Notes: generated from the sequence alone by a model not told the origin. DNA of 64,000 nt from Bacillota bacterium (GCA_023412665.1 JAEZCA010000021.1:61556-125555), one strand, 5' to 3'. Positions 9,124 through 17,613 are shown, counted from the stretch's first letter. Numbers and translations: made by a program.

Positions 9124-10920
9124 GTGGCTTCACGCATGAAGAAGTACTCTCTTTCAACTAAATTAACCATTTCCTTTTTGATATTCCTTTTACTGCCGGT
9201 TTATATAACCCAGATAATACTATTTGGGATGTATAAAAGCAGTATGGACTCTTTAGTTAATGATTATCTTCAAAAATCATTTAATACTACCTATGAATCT
9301 GCAAACAACCGGTTTTCAGATATGGCCAATGCTTCAACCTATTTTACTTTGAATTCTGAATTTAAAAACATTTTAAGTCACAGCTTTAATGGCATTGACA
9401 GGCAGTTCTACGAAGACATTGAACAAATGGACAAGTTTTTTGATTTTGCTCAAAGCATCACGAAGATCAATAAAATATATTTCACTTTACTCCTGAATGA
9501 TGGAAGAGTTTTTGGAAATTGGGGTACGCTTCCAACCGGAAATGATCAGATGGAAATACGAGAATGGATAAATAGTATAATTCGCTCAGAGGATCCTATG
9601 ACCTGGACTAATATCGACACCTCCAACTTATTTGAAGGTTCTACTGCCTTCGGGCCACCATTAGTTTCATTAATCAGAGAGGTCGGTAAGCGCGAAGGCT
9701 TTTTAATTGTTACCATTGAAGAAGCAGCAATAACTGAATTCTTGGGACTTAACGAATCATCTGATAATGATCTGACTACATTAATCTGTGATAATACTGG
9801 TAAGGTCATGTACAATTACAATAACATGCTGCCGGATAACATTAAGGAAATACTGCCGGACATTGTTAAATCAACATCCTCGATTGCATCAAAGCTAACT
9901 GATAAGGGTGGTTTCTATATATTTTCCAGAGAAATGACTACAAATAATTGGACTTTATTGCAAATAGTCAATGAGTCGTTCACATATAACAGAGTACTAT
10001 ATATGCGCAACCAATTTATGATTATATCTTTGATTTTTTTGGTTATATTTATAGGTATAACATACTTGATTTCTTTTGGTACAACCCGTTCAATTAAAAC
10101 CCTGGAAGCAGGTATGAAAAAGTTCGGGGAAGGCGATTTTGATGTGGAGGTAAAAGCGAACGGCTCAGATGAAATATCAGAGCTTACCATGAAATTTAAT
10201 AAGATGGTAAAACAAATACAGTACCTTATTGGTGAATTGAAAAAGAATGAGAGAGAAAAGACTCAGATTTATTATGAATCTCTTATCGCTCAAATAAATC
10301 CACATTTTTTGTATAACACGCTAAACTCAATAAAATGGACTGCTGCGCTGAGTAACTCATCGAACGTCGTTGATCTTTTAGTATCACTAGGAGCGCTTCT
10401 GGAAGCATCTACCTCGCGCAAAGGTGATATAGTAACGCTAGAAGAGGAAGTCAGTTATGTAAAGCATTATATGAATTTGCAATATTCGCGTTATGGAGAG
10501 AAGATCAAAATACATTTTTGCATTCCGGCTCAAGCTTATAAATTGCTTATACCCAAATTTATTATTCAGCCCATAGTTGAAAATTCAATAATTCATGCAT
10601 TTGACCAGCATGAAATTAAAGGCGATATTTATATACATGCCGTTCTAAAAGAAACATATCTTTTACTGTTAATAAGAGATAACGGCAAAGGAATCGATTA
10701 TGAAAAAACCATGGAAATAATCAGCGGTAAAAATGAAAAACCTAATTCAAACAAGTATATGGGAATAGGAATATCAAGTGTGCATAAAAGAATTCAAATA
10801 TTGTACGGCGAATCTTATGGACTGGTTTTTTCAACAGAAATCGGTATAGGCACTGTTTTTAGATTGAAATTACCTATTTATAAACAGGACGAGGCTTATG
10901 ACGGAGAAAATAATGTATAA
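9124..10920 (+). CDS. sensor histidine kinase, YesM family
   Basis: Membrane kinase that senses an extracellular carbohydrate signal and phosphorylates the following YesN-type regulator. Order: first membrane helix (about residues 12-34), a ~260-residue extracellular sensor, second helix (about 300-320), HAMP linker, His_kinase domain with the phospho-acceptor in QINPHFLYNTLNSIKW, and an HATPase domain with N-box QPIVENSIIHAF and G-box DNGKGID. I chose the GTG at 9124 (VASRMKKYS) because a GGGGGGT site lies about eight bases upstream; an ATG at 9076 overlaps the dehydrogenase gene and has no such site. The 3' end overlaps the regulator start by a few bases. Confidence 0.9.
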   Translation: MASRMKKYSLSTKLTISFLIFLLLPVYITQIILFGMYKSSMDSLVNDYLQKSFNTTYESANNRFSDMANASTYFTLNSEFKNILSHSFNGIDRQFYEDIEQMDKFFDFAQSITKINKIYFTLLLNDGRVFGNWGTLPTGNDQMEIREWINSIIRSEDPMTWTNIDTSNLFEGSTAFGPPLVSLIREVGKREGFLIVTIEEAAITEFLGLNESSDNDLTTLICDNTGKVMYNYNNMLPDNIKEILPDIVKSTSSIASKLTDKGGFYIFSREMTTNNWTLLQIVNESFTYNRVLYMRNQFMIISLIFLVIFIGITYLISFGTTRSIKTLEAGMKKFGEGDFDVEVKANGSDEISELTMKFNKMVKQIQYLIGELKKNEREKTQIYYESLIAQINPHFLYNTLNSIKWTAALSNSSNVVDLLVSLGALLEASTSRKGDIVTLEEEVSYVKHYMNLQYSRYGEKIKIHFCIPAQAYKLLIPKFIIQPIVENSIIHAFDQHEIKGDIYIHAVLKETYLLLLIRDNGKGIDYEKTMEIISGKNEKPNSNKYMGIGISSVHKRIQILYGESYGLVFSTEIGIGTVFRLKLPIYKQDEAYDGENNV

Positions 10921-12511
10921 GGTAATTATTGTTGATGACGAAATGGTGGTGCGAGTAGGACTGAAATCTTTTGTCGACTGGGAGGCACTGGGTTATGTGT
11001 TTGCAGGCGAGGCTGGAAATGGTGAAGAGGCTCTTGCTTTATGCAGAAATATTAAGCCGGATGTTGTTCTTACAGACTTAAAGATGCCAAAAATGGATGG
11101 CATGGAGTTTATAAAAGCCCTATTATTGGAACAGCCAGGTGTAAAAATTGTTATTCTTAGCTGCATTGATGAGTTTGATACCCTGCAACAGTCGCTTAGG
11201 CTGGGTATAAAGGACTATTTCCTTAAACTGTCATTTAGTCCTGAGCAGCTTGTACTAATATTGAAAAAATTAAAAAAAGAGCTGGATCTCCAATCAAATA
11301 ACGCAACAGCAAGCATCGAAAAATTAAGCTCAATTAGAGAAGTAGCTATAGCTAAAGAGAGCTTTTATAAAAACCTTATCGCTACACAGGCAAATAAAAT
11401 ACCTGCTTCAACAGAAGCCCAGATATCCGTGAATTCAGAAACAGACTCAAATGCATTTATGCTATTGCTTTCCAGAGACATTCGATATGAAGAGGATTTG
11501 ATTAAAATTGATGAGAACTATTCACAAAAGTTCACAATCATAAATCTTATCAATGAAATACTCTCCAAAGAGTTCATCTGCGATATAGTAGAGGTTGAGA
11601 AATATCAATTTATGGCAGTTTGTAAAATACATGATGTAAAACATGAGAAAATATTTACCATTGCAAATGAGATACAGAGCAATCTGATAAGAATAATGAA
11701 TTACAGCGTCACTATTGCAGTTAATTTATACGATAACTGCTGCGATAATTTTTACAAATCATATCAAATGTGTATGGAAGCGCTGCAACAAAGGTTTTAC
11801 GAAGGTCATAAATCCATAATCTTTTATGAAAGAAATTCGAAGGCCTCAGCAAACGGTACGTTAAGCAGCACCGCGAATGAAATTGAGAGAAAGATACAGG
11901 AACAGCTTGAATACTTTGAATTTGAGCAGCCAAAGCAAATCGTTCTGGAATTTCTGGATCGAACAGCAGCAGAAAAGAAATGGTTACCTATGGAGTTTAG
12001 GAAATACTTCCCTGGACTTGTAGATCCATGGTACAGGATATACAAGCATTTCAACAATGGCTGCACCAGGCAATCTGATATTACCAGCCCTTATATACGT
12101 ATGGAGCATTTTCAGACTATCAGCGATTTACGCAAATGGTTCCTTGAATATGTAAATAACATCGAAGTCCATATCAAAGACTTATTAAAGTCCTCAAAAG
12201 TAAGAACTGAAATTGAATTGGCGAAAAAGTATATAGAAAACAATTACAGCGAAAGCATCAATATCAATGATGTTGCAAGCATGGCGGGGTTTAATAGTTC
12301 GTATTTCAGTCACCTGTTTAAAAAAGAAACCGGTGAAGGCTTTTTAGATTATTTGTCAAAAGTCAGATTGTCCAACGCACTTAAATTATTAAAGGAGACA
12401 TCATATAGCATAAACCAGATCAGTGAGATGGTTGGTTACAACGATGTTGCCTATTTTAGAAAACAGTTCAGAAAATTTTATCACAAGTCGCCAAGCGAGT
12501 GTAGGGACTAA
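10913..12511 (+). CDS. response regulator, YesN/AraC type
   Basis: Cytosolic transcription regulator paired with the YesM-type kinase. Receiver domain at about residues 1-120 with acceptor Asp in VVLTDLKMPKMDG and conserved Lys in KDYFLKL; a long middle region without a clear family; AraC-type double helix-turn-helix at about 435-530 (INDVASMAGFNSSYFSHLFK and INQISEMVGYNDVAYF). GGAG seven bases upstream supports the ATG at 10913 rather than the in-frame ATG at 10898. It most likely activates the divergent sugar-acid operon. It is the last chromosomal gene before the cassette array; the array boundary begins eleven bases after its stop. Confidence 0.9.
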   Translation: MYKVIIVDDEMVVRVGLKSFVDWEALGYVFAGEAGNGEEALALCRNIKPDVVLTDLKMPKMDGMEFIKALLLEQPGVKIVILSCIDEFDTLQQSLRLGIKDYFLKLSFSPEQLVLILKKLKKELDLQSNNATASIEKLSSIREVAIAKESFYKNLIATQANKIPASTEAQISVNSETDSNAFMLLLSRDIRYEEDLIKIDENYSQKFTIINLINEILSKEFICDIVEVEKYQFMAVCKIHDVKHEKIFTIANEIQSNLIRIMNYSVTIAVNLYDNCCDNFYKSYQMCMEALQQRFYEGHKSIIFYERNSKASANGTLSSTANEIERKIQEQLEYFEFEQPKQIVLEFLDRTAAEKKWLPMEFRKYFPGLVDPWYRIYKHFNNGCTRQSDITSPYIRMEHFQTISDLRKWFLEYVNNIEVHIKDLLKSSKVRTEIELAKKYIENNYSESININDVASMAGFNSSYFSHLFKKETGEGFLDYLSKVRLSNALKLLKETSYSINQISEMVGYNDVAYFRKQFRKFYHKSPSECRD

Positions 12512-12521
12512 GCCCTCCGTC

Positions 12522-12552
12522 TTAACAAATAGTATAACTCATATTTCATATG
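12522..12552. repeat. 31-bp direct repeat bounding array A, copy 1
   Basis: A 31-base sequence starting TTAACAAATAGT and ending TTTCATATG, identical to 16121-16151. This copy lies between the response-regulator stop and the truncated attC. The two copies enclose the whole of array A with its leader, as would result from insertion with target duplication or from recombination between repeats. Confidence 0.9.
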
Positions 12553-12582
12553 GCACCCTTGTGCCGACTGCTTTGTTATATG
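12552..12582 (-). other. truncated attC half-site, distal end of array A
   Basis: Only the right half of the repeat remains: GCACCC, then GCCGACTGC, TTT and GTT (12575-12577). The other arm and loop are missing, cut at the edge of the 31-bp direct repeat. The bases from 12575 rightward form this cassette's terminal inverted repeat with 13177-13193. Confidence 0.75.
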
Positions 12583-12634
12583 AAGTCATCGCCAACCCCC
12601 AGCCGCACGACCGGAGTCAAAGCTGGAATACAAA

Positions 12635-13073
12635 TCATTTGAATTTTTTCATATAATTCTTTTGGTCTTTTGTGTGAATATATCCATGTCTTTCGTAGAA
12701 CCTATGTGCATTAACTCTCATCGGGTGAGTAAGCAACTTAATTCCAGAAAATCCGTTATCTTCTGCCCAACTTTCAAGGTGTCCAATCAACATGCTTCCT
12801 ATACCATTATTTCGATACTTTTCCTTCACTACAAACCCTAAAACATTTATACGAGAACAGCAATTCATATGGGCTTCCATGAATATATCCTATTACCTCA
12901 TTATTCTGTTCACTAACAAAAATAATATCTTTTGTATTACATAGAATATAATCAATACGCTCTTTTACCTTTTCTGCTGAAAACAGATATAGTTTGGGGT
13001 TAAACTCATTATTTAGCAAATAAATATCATTGTAATCCGCTGTTCTAATTTTCCTGACATTTATATTCATCAT
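12635..13073 (-). pseudogene. GNAT acetyltransferase cassette gene, frameshifted
   Basis: Two overlapping frames together make one GCN5-type N-acetyltransferase of about 145 residues. The first gives MMNINVRKIRTADYN to about IHGSPYELLFS; the second continues with INVLGFVVKEKYRNNGIGSML, which carries the acetyl-CoA loop (R/Q-x-x-G-x-G/A equivalent RNNGIG), and ends in RFYERHGYIHTK. The shift lies near 12860. AGAGG precedes the double ATG. It is the cassette farthest from the leader of array A and its attC is truncated, so decay of both gene and site is consistent. A sequencing error is the alternative. Substrate unknown. Confidence 0.78.
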
Positions 13074-13188
13074 ATAACCTCTACAAAAGTGAATAATTAT
13101 GTTTCGTAATTCCAGCAAATTCGCTCGAAGAGCGCTTTATTTTCGCCCGGCGACCTGAGACGGGCGATGTAAACGACGACGATTTCAT

Positions 13189-13400
13189 GTAACGTCCCGC
13201 AGTCGCGATGCCGATGAGCTGGACCCTCGAAGCCCTTCTCCCTGGCGGTGCTCGCACCTCGGTTGCATAGGCGAGCAGTGAAGCGAAGCGAAACGACCAG
13301 CCCAGCGAATCGGTGTGGTGCCTGCTCGTGCTTCTGCTGCCATTGGTATAAGGCCGGATGTCTTTCCCCTGGCACCCTTGCGCTGACTGCTTTGTTCTCT
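13189..13400 (-). other. attC-like recombination site (array A)
   Basis: On the plus strand AAC at 13191-13193, then a GCAGTCGCG arm, a long loop, the matching GCGCTGACTGC arm, TTT and GTT at 13394-13396. One base in the right arm is unpaired, giving the asymmetry typical of attC. The outer core is unusual: GTTCTCT instead of GTTA-type, and the same deviation appears at the other end of this cassette (14098-14104). This copy carries an extra ~44 bp near 13257-13300, shared with the next site. Confidence 0.85.
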
Positions 13401-13503
13401 GAATTATGGCACACCCCCAGCCGCACGGCGGAGTCAAGGCTGGGTCATCTTTTTTCAGTTACACATTTTATAAATATTGCGAGTCAAATTTATTACGTTC
13501 TAT

Positions 13504-13974
13504 TCAGTTTGAATAAACATAAATCTCTGACTGCCACTTATCTATCCATCCATGATATATAAACCCCAACTTAAGCAACAAATTTTTTGAAGGTGTATTT
13601 CCTTTTTCAGTCATAGCTATAATTTCACAATCAGAATAGTTTTCTTTAAGTTTTAGTAATAAGGCTTTCAAAACCTCGGTTATATATCCTTTTCGAGAAT
13701 AACTTGGATTAATAGAATATCCAATTGTAATAGTTTTTTCTTTTTTTGAAAGATACAAATCTCCTAAAAGATTATCTGTGGTTTTATCCGCAATAGCAAG
13801 TTGCATTCCCTTTCCCATATCTAGAGGTACTAATAAGGCTTCTCTATATTCATCTTTTGTTAAATTCTTAAAACCTTGATATTGCATCCACTCTTCATTG
13901 TTTCTGTATGTCATAAATGACTCTAAATCTTTTTCTTCAAAAGGTCTTAATATACATCTACCAGTTTCAAGCAC
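13504..13974 (-). CDS. GNAT acetyltransferase, RimJ/RimL-like (cassette)
   Basis: N-acetyltransferase of about 156 residues in the ribosomal-protein-acetylase-like branch. It opens VLETGRCILRPFEEKDL, has the acetyl-CoA loop near SYSRKGYITEVLKALL and ends with NTPSKNLLLKLGFIYHG. I chose the GTG at 13974 because GGGGTG lies about five bases upstream and the family normally begins at this point; a TTG at 14031 would add 19 residues with no family match. The gene lies in a cassette bounded by attC cores at 13193 and 14103 and reads leftward like all cassette genes. The substrate is unknown; peptide, polyamine or antibiotic are possible. Confidence 0.8.
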   Translation of the reverse strand: MLETGRCILRPFEEKDLESFMTYRNNEEWMQYQGFKNLTKDEYREALLVPLDMGKGMQLAIADKTTDNLLGDLYLSKKEKTITIGYSINPSYSRKGYITEVLKALLLKLKENYSDCEIIAMTEKGNTPSKNLLLKLGFIYHGWIDKWQSEIYVYSN

Positions 13975-14099
13975 TAAAACACCCCATTTAGGATTTTTTA
14001 TAAATAATCCTTGCTTCGCTATATCAAACAACTACGCATTTGCTGATAAATCCGCCCGACGGCTGGAAGCCCGGGCGGCGTCCGTGTGCCATATTTCAG

Positions 14100-14311
14100 A
14101 GAACGTCCCGCTTTCCCGACGTCCACGAGCTGGACCCCCGAAGCCCTTCTCCTTGGCGGTGCTCGCACCTCGGTTGCATAGGCGAGCAGTGAAGCGAAGC
14201 GAAACGACCAGCCCAGCGAATCGGTGTGGTGCCTGCTCGCGCTCCTGCTTTTAATGGTAAAAGGCCGGATGACTTTCCTCTGGCACCCTTACGCCGACTG
14301 CTTTGTTATGC
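14100..14311 (-). other. attC-like site with mismatched inner arms (array A)
   Basis: AAC at 14102-14104 and GTT at 14305-14307. The left arm reads CGCTTTCCCGACG, as in the site at 20866, but the right arm reads GCCGACTGC, as in the common type, so the inner stem cannot pair well. It looks like a hybrid of two attC types. It contains the same ~44-bp loop insertion as the site at 13189. Confidence 0.78.
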
Positions 14312-14357
14312 GAAGCCACACGCCTTCCTGCTCGGAGGCTGCCACGGATGGCAGCCC

Positions 14358-14897
14358 CTAAAAAACCTTATACCAAAACAACGCAAGAGCTCCTCTATCT
14401 TCGGTATTATAATACAACATGTTATCTACACTACCTAATACAAATCCATTCTTAATATAAAAACGACAAGCACCTAAATTATAATCTTGTGCTTCAAGCA
14501 TAAATCCAAAAAGACTTTTCCCTTTTGCCCATACTTCTGCTTCGTACAACAATTTACTTGCTATACCTTGTTTTCTATAATCCTTACTTACTGCTATATC
14601 TTCTACAAAACAATATCTGTTCCAATTCTTCCTTATTCTTATCTGACCCACACATTCAAAATCGACATAGGCAAATATTACTGTTTTATCCGGGTTATCT
14701 ATATATTCTGAATAATTACTTTCATCATTAGGAAAACAATGCATATACGATTTATCATGGATTTTTTCATCGTAATCCCATTTTCCGTTTGTAAATAAGG
14801 GTATCAATCTCCCGAACACTTCAAATTCTTGATTTAGACGATTTATATCACAAATATTCTCTTTTGAAATGTTTGTAATTTTCAAATCTACTGCCAT
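14358..14897 (-). CDS. streptothricin-acetyltransferase-like GNAT (cassette)
   Basis: A 179-residue GNAT resembling streptothricin acetyltransferases (Sat), which inactivate the antibiotic by acetylation. Supporting stretches: VEDIAVSKDYRKQGIASKLL (acetyl-CoA loop), GFMLEAQDYNLGACRFY, KNGFVLGSVDNMLYY and the C-terminal ALALFWY; the last three match Sat proteins closely in spacing and character. A very strong GGAGGT site precedes the ATG. It is a cassette of array A. A sat gene is also a classic cassette in class 2 integrons, known from the literature. Activity on streptothricin is inferred from family resemblance only. Confidence 0.8.
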   Translation of the reverse strand: MAVDLKITNISKENICDINRLNQEFEVFGRLIPLFTNGKWDYDEKIHDKSYMHCFPNDESNYSEYIDNPDKTVIFAYVDFECVGQIRIRKNWNRYCFVEDIAVSKDYRKQGIASKLLYEAEVWAKGKSLFGFMLEAQDYNLGACRFYIKNGFVLGSVDNMLYYNTEDRGALALFWYKVF

Positions 14898-14978
14898 AAT
14901 AGGTTACCTCCAAAATCTCCAGCGAAATACTTACATATGCCGTCACACGATGTGGCGGACAACTTTGCGTGTGGTTTT

Positions 14979-15197
14979 GTATAACGTCATGCAGTCGCGA
15001 CGCCGATGAGCAGTAAAACCTCTAGATGAGCCGCGCCAAGTTTATCAAGGGCAAGCCTGCCCGGCGAAGATAGAGGTGGGCGGTGCTCCGTCACCGCTCT
15101 GCGAATCGGTGTGGTGCCTGCTCGCGCTCCTGCTGTCAATGGTATAAGGTCGGATGTCTTTCCCCTGGCACCCTTGCGCCGACTGCTTTGTTATGCG
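14979..15197 (-). other. attC-like site with variant loop (array A)
   Basis: AAC at 14983-14985, arm GCAGTCGCGACGCC, matching arm GCGCCGACTGC with one unpaired base, TTT, GTT at 15190-15192. The left part of the loop (15011-15100) differs from the other copies, while the right part from GCGAATCGGTGTGG onward is standard. Confidence 0.84.
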
Positions 15198-15230
15198 ACG
15201 TTGCCAGCCCTCCCAGCCGCACGACCGGAG

Positions 15231-15710
15231 TCAAGGCTGGGATTCCTTTTTATTTTCCTCATACTCTATCGTATAAAACCAATTAACCTTATTAACATCT
15301 ATTGTATATAACTGCTTTCTCCATCTATTAGAGTCATATGAGAACTTAATAACTCCATTAGAATTAGAGTCTGCTATTTTGCCTTTAATCCATAATACTT
15401 CATCAAAATCATCAGATACCTTTATACTTATATAAATAGGTACAACACTCTGATCCGAGGTTAAAATACACATTCCTACTAAATTCAATTGGTTAGAGTC
15501 TTCTAAAGATATATTACCTGAGTAAATTCCATCAAGACTTTCATATTTCCATTCCTCATATTTTTCTCGAAGTTCTAAAGTAATAAATACTTCTAATAAG
15601 CTAGGTAACTTAGTCGAATCAATAATATCGATTAGAGTTATATCTTCAGTTTTCTTTTGTATCAAAAATGCAGTCTCCTTACATACTCTACCTAATAAAT
15701 CTTCTGCCAT
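15231..15710 (-). CDS. hypothetical cassette protein, 159 residues
   Basis: I do not recognise this family. The protein is acidic, has no signal peptide or membrane segment, and begins MAEDLLGRVCKETAF. The middle carries short hydrophobic strands (LVGMCILTS, VPIYISIKVS) and the end is strand-rich (QLYTIDVNKVNWFYTIEY), suggesting a small alpha/beta or beta-sandwich domain. GTGAGGA lies six bases before the ATG, so the gene has its own translation start. It is the first cassette of array A, adjacent to the attI-like core at 15781, which in known integrons means the newest insertion and the strongest expression. Confidence 0.65.
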   Translation of the reverse strand: MAEDLLGRVCKETAFLIQKKTEDITLIDIIDSTKLPSLLEVFITLELREKYEEWKYESLDGIYSGNISLEDSNQLNLVGMCILTSDQSVVPIYISIKVSDDFDEVLWIKGKIADSNSNGVIKFSYDSNRWRKQLYTIDVNKVNWFYTIEYEENKKESQP

Positions 15711-15780
15711 GTTTAATCCTCACTTCCAATTGCGCTCGTCGGCGGAGTCCGAGCGCCGTATCCGGGCTGGCAATGTCGTA

Positions 15781-15857
15781 TAACTATATTGTTAGCGAAC
15801 CAAAAGGTTCGTGAATGCTAATTAAAATAGCGGTATTTGCGAAGTGTTTCGTGAATG
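15781..15857 (-). other. attI-like integration site A
   Basis: Two inverted core sites, TAAC and GTTA(GC), separated by six bases (15781-15796), followed by hairpin CGAACC/GGTTCG and two direct repeats TTCGTGAATG (15808-15817 and 15848-15857) 40 bp apart. Inverted cores plus two direct repeats are the layout of attI in characterised integrons; the assignment is by analogy. Confidence 0.65.
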
Positions 15858-15900
15858 TAAACTATAGCTGTAGAAAGACATCAGAAACACATATAAATAT

Positions 15901-15909
15901 ATTGTACCA
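15901..15909 (-). promoter_or_regulatory. extended -10 promoter of array A (Pc-like)
   Basis: On the minus strand TGGTACAAT, an extended -10 element with TACAAT at 15901-15906, reads leftward into the cassettes. The same element is kept in leader B. No good -35 is present, which extended -10 promoters do not need. Confidence 0.5.
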
Positions 15910-16042
15910 TGGATTGCCTATGTAAAGAAGCAATATATCTACATAAATTACTTGCATCCACAATACTGAATCTATCAACGCATCATTCAAAGAAAAATTT
16001 TCGATTGATTGAAAGAAAATATCTGAAAGGCAAATTGGTACC

Positions 16043-16092
16043 CACCTCTTTACGTATTTTCAGCCCGAGGGCTGAAAATACGTAAAGAGGTG
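16043..16092. repeat. 50-bp near-perfect palindrome
   Basis: Two 24-base arms are exact reverse complements around a central GA. The left arm begins CACCTCTTTACG and ends TTTCAGCCC. No T-run follows on either strand, so a simple terminator is unlikely. It lies between leader A and the second 31-bp repeat. Apart from this palindrome I see no gene in 15976-16120. Confidence 0.95.
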
Positions 16093-16120
16093 AGGCGGGG
16101 GCCCATCTATCGCCTACTTA

Positions 16121-16151
16121 TTAACAAATAGTATAACTCATATTTCATATG
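16121..16151. repeat. 31-bp direct repeat bounding array A, copy 2
   Basis: Identical to 12522-12552. This copy is followed by the copZ terminator, so it marks the end of array A and its leader on the copper side. Confidence 0.9.
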
Positions 16152-16154
16152 TTG

Positions 16155-16199
16155 CAAATAAAAGAGACCGCTGTCAAGGCTGATCACCTCTCAACGGTC
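16155..16199 (-). terminator. probable terminator of copZ
   Basis: On the minus strand an interrupted hairpin (GACCG/CGGTC outer stem 16166-16199, inner AGG/CCT) is followed by TCTTTTATTT, nineteen bases after the copZ stop. Confidence 0.6.
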
Positions 16200-16217
16200 C
16201 CCGCTACCTCATACAAG

Positions 16218-16430
16218 TTACTGAACGTCATAGCCCTGTTCTTTTATGGCCTCAGCAATAGCAGCCAGGCTTACCTTCGCCGGATCAAACTCAACATTGA
16301 CCCTTCTGCTTCTAAGGTTGACATTGACGCTATCTACACCGACAAGTATCCCAACAGCTTTCTTAATACTGTTTTCACAATGGCTGCATGACATTCCGTT
16401 TACTGTCAGAGATTTGGTTTCCTTTTGCAT
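16218..16430 (-). CDS. copZ: copper chaperone, heavy-metal-associated domain
   Basis: A 70-residue single HMA domain that carries Cu(I) to copper ATPases in the cytosol. The metal motif is GMSCSHCENS with both Cys, and the fold ends FDPAKVSLAAIAEAIKEQGYDV as usual. An excellent AAGGAGG site precedes the ATG. It lies between the two cassette arrays, and copA lies 7.7 kb to the right in the same orientation, so array B probably separates what were neighbouring copper genes; this is inference. A TATAAT-like box lies upstream near 16470, but I see no convincing CsoR operator. Nothing else recognisable lies in 16431-16631. Confidence 0.93.
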   Translation of the reverse strand: MQKETKSLTVNGMSCSHCENSIKKAVGILVGVDSVNVNLRSRRVNVEFDPAKVSLAAIAEAIKEQGYDVQ

Positions 16431-16631
16431 GCTTTACCTCCTTATCCAGCAACTATGCTTATTATTAGTATATAAAATTATACATGTTACCTACATAACT
16501 TTATATACCCAATAAGTATCATTCCTAAACAAAGAATAGAAAAGAGTTGACGCATCGCTTAAGAGACGCCTAAAAAGCGAATAAAATTACATTAAACGTA
16601 TATGGATGTCGCGGCCTGCGTCCGATTGCAT

Positions 16632-16797
16632 CTAACGTCCTGCAGTCGCGACGCCGATGAGCTGGACCCTCAAAGCCCTTCTCCCTGGCGGGTGATCGCA
16701 CCCAGCGAATCGGTGTGGTGCCTGCTTGTGCTCCTGCTGTTAATGGTATAAGGTTTGATGATTTTCTTCAGCACCCTTGCGCGACTGCCTTGTTATG
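16632..16797 (-). other. attC-like site, distal end of array B
   Basis: AAC at 16634-16636, arm GCAGTCGCG, opposing arm GCGCGACTGC, GTT at 16792-16794. It is the last site of array B. A short GC-rich piece to its left (about 16605-16630) resembles the start of another cassette, so one may have been lost. Confidence 0.85.
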
Positions 16798-16851
16798 TGA
16801 AGGGCGGCTCACTCTCCGGCTGCACGGCGGAGTCAAAGCCGGAACGCCTTT

Positions 16852-17613
16852 TTACAATATGTTCCCACATTCACTCTCTACCCATATATGTGCTGGTATT
16901 TCATCTACTAATTCGAATCCTAAAGAAAGCGCTAATTTCTCGGATTCTATTCGATAAGGCCACGTACACCAATCCGGTTCAATATCGCTTTTAATCAATT
17001 CACTAATCAACGCAATTGAAGCTTCTTTGGCATACCCTTTTCCACGATATACTTCCCCTGTAGCAACATCAATTTCAGCATGACCTTGCCCTAACATAAA
17101 ACCCGAACAAAAACTTACGCACTCCTCACCTCTAAAGATTCGGCTTATAGGATAAGGTTTTTTAGCTCCTCCATCCTGTATATATGATATCTTACTTTCT
17201 ACATCTATAATTCCATCTCTTTTATCCTTTAACTCTACAAACTTGTCTTTATTCAGATGAAATATCTTACGCCGGTCCTTTAATCCATGATATTTTCTAA
17301 ATACTGCATCTAGTACTTCGTCCCACTTGGCATCAGGACAAAATACAATTGCTTCCTTTTGTTTTGTTTCAGGTATATATTGCTTGAAAATAATCTCATC
17401 TAATATATCAACAGCATTATCAGTTTCAGCATTACCTGTTATAAAATGAAATGCAAACGGTGTAAATAGAACGGCTATTTGTGGGTTATTCTCCGAATCC
17501 AAATATAATTCTCCATCATATTGTCCTTCCAATGATGAATATATCACAGGAATGTTGTGGGTATAATTACTAAACAGTTTAAAATATTTTTCCTTATTCT
17601 GAACCCTTTCCAT
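16852..17613 (-). CDS. GNAT acetyltransferase, ZmaR-like (cassette)
   Basis: A 253-residue two-part protein: an N-terminal half typical of the GNAT_acetyltran family that includes the zwittermicin A resistance protein ZmaR, and a C-terminal catalytic domain with GHAEIDVATGEVYRGKGYAK, where RGKGYA is the acetyl-CoA loop, followed by SEKLALSLGFELVDE. AGGAG lies seven bases before the ATG. Family members acetylate antibiotics or unknown amines; resistance is a possible but unproven role. It is the cassette farthest from the leader of array B, and base composition is lower in GC than the flanking attC repeats. Confidence 0.8.
   Translation of the reverse strand: MERVQNKEKYFKLFSNYTHNIPVIYSSLEGQYDGELYLDSENNPQIAVLFTPFAFHFITGNAETDNAVDILDEIIFKQYIPETKQKEAIVFCPDAKWDEVLDAVFRKYHGLKDRRKIFHLNKDKFVELKDKRDGIIDVESKISYIQDGGAKKPYPISRIFRGEECVSFCSGFMLGQGHAEIDVATGEVYRGKGYAKEASIALISELIKSDIEPDWCTWPYRIESEKLALSLGFELVDEIPAHIWVESECGNIL

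Larger units (their letters stand above)
15776..15975 (-). repeat. array leader A (paired with 23756-23955)
   Basis: About 200 bp closely similar to the leader of array B. The match starts exactly at AACTATATTGTTAGCG and fades after ACTTGCAT. Sequence to the left of the AAC differs completely between the two copies, as expected if different cassettes were inserted at one fixed site. Confidence 0.88.

Noticed and set aside
13081..13437. Open frames of 104-118 codons running through attC repeats (also 13248-13562, 13898-14254, 15083-15311)
   Set aside because: They translate the GC-rich repeats themselves, have no ribosome site, recur in every repeat copy and disagree with the orientation of the real genes.
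16440..16530. CsoR operator before copZ
   Set aside because: Only an ATAC-N7-GTAT inverted repeat and a GGGTATA half-site are seen; the GC-rich centre of known operators is absent.
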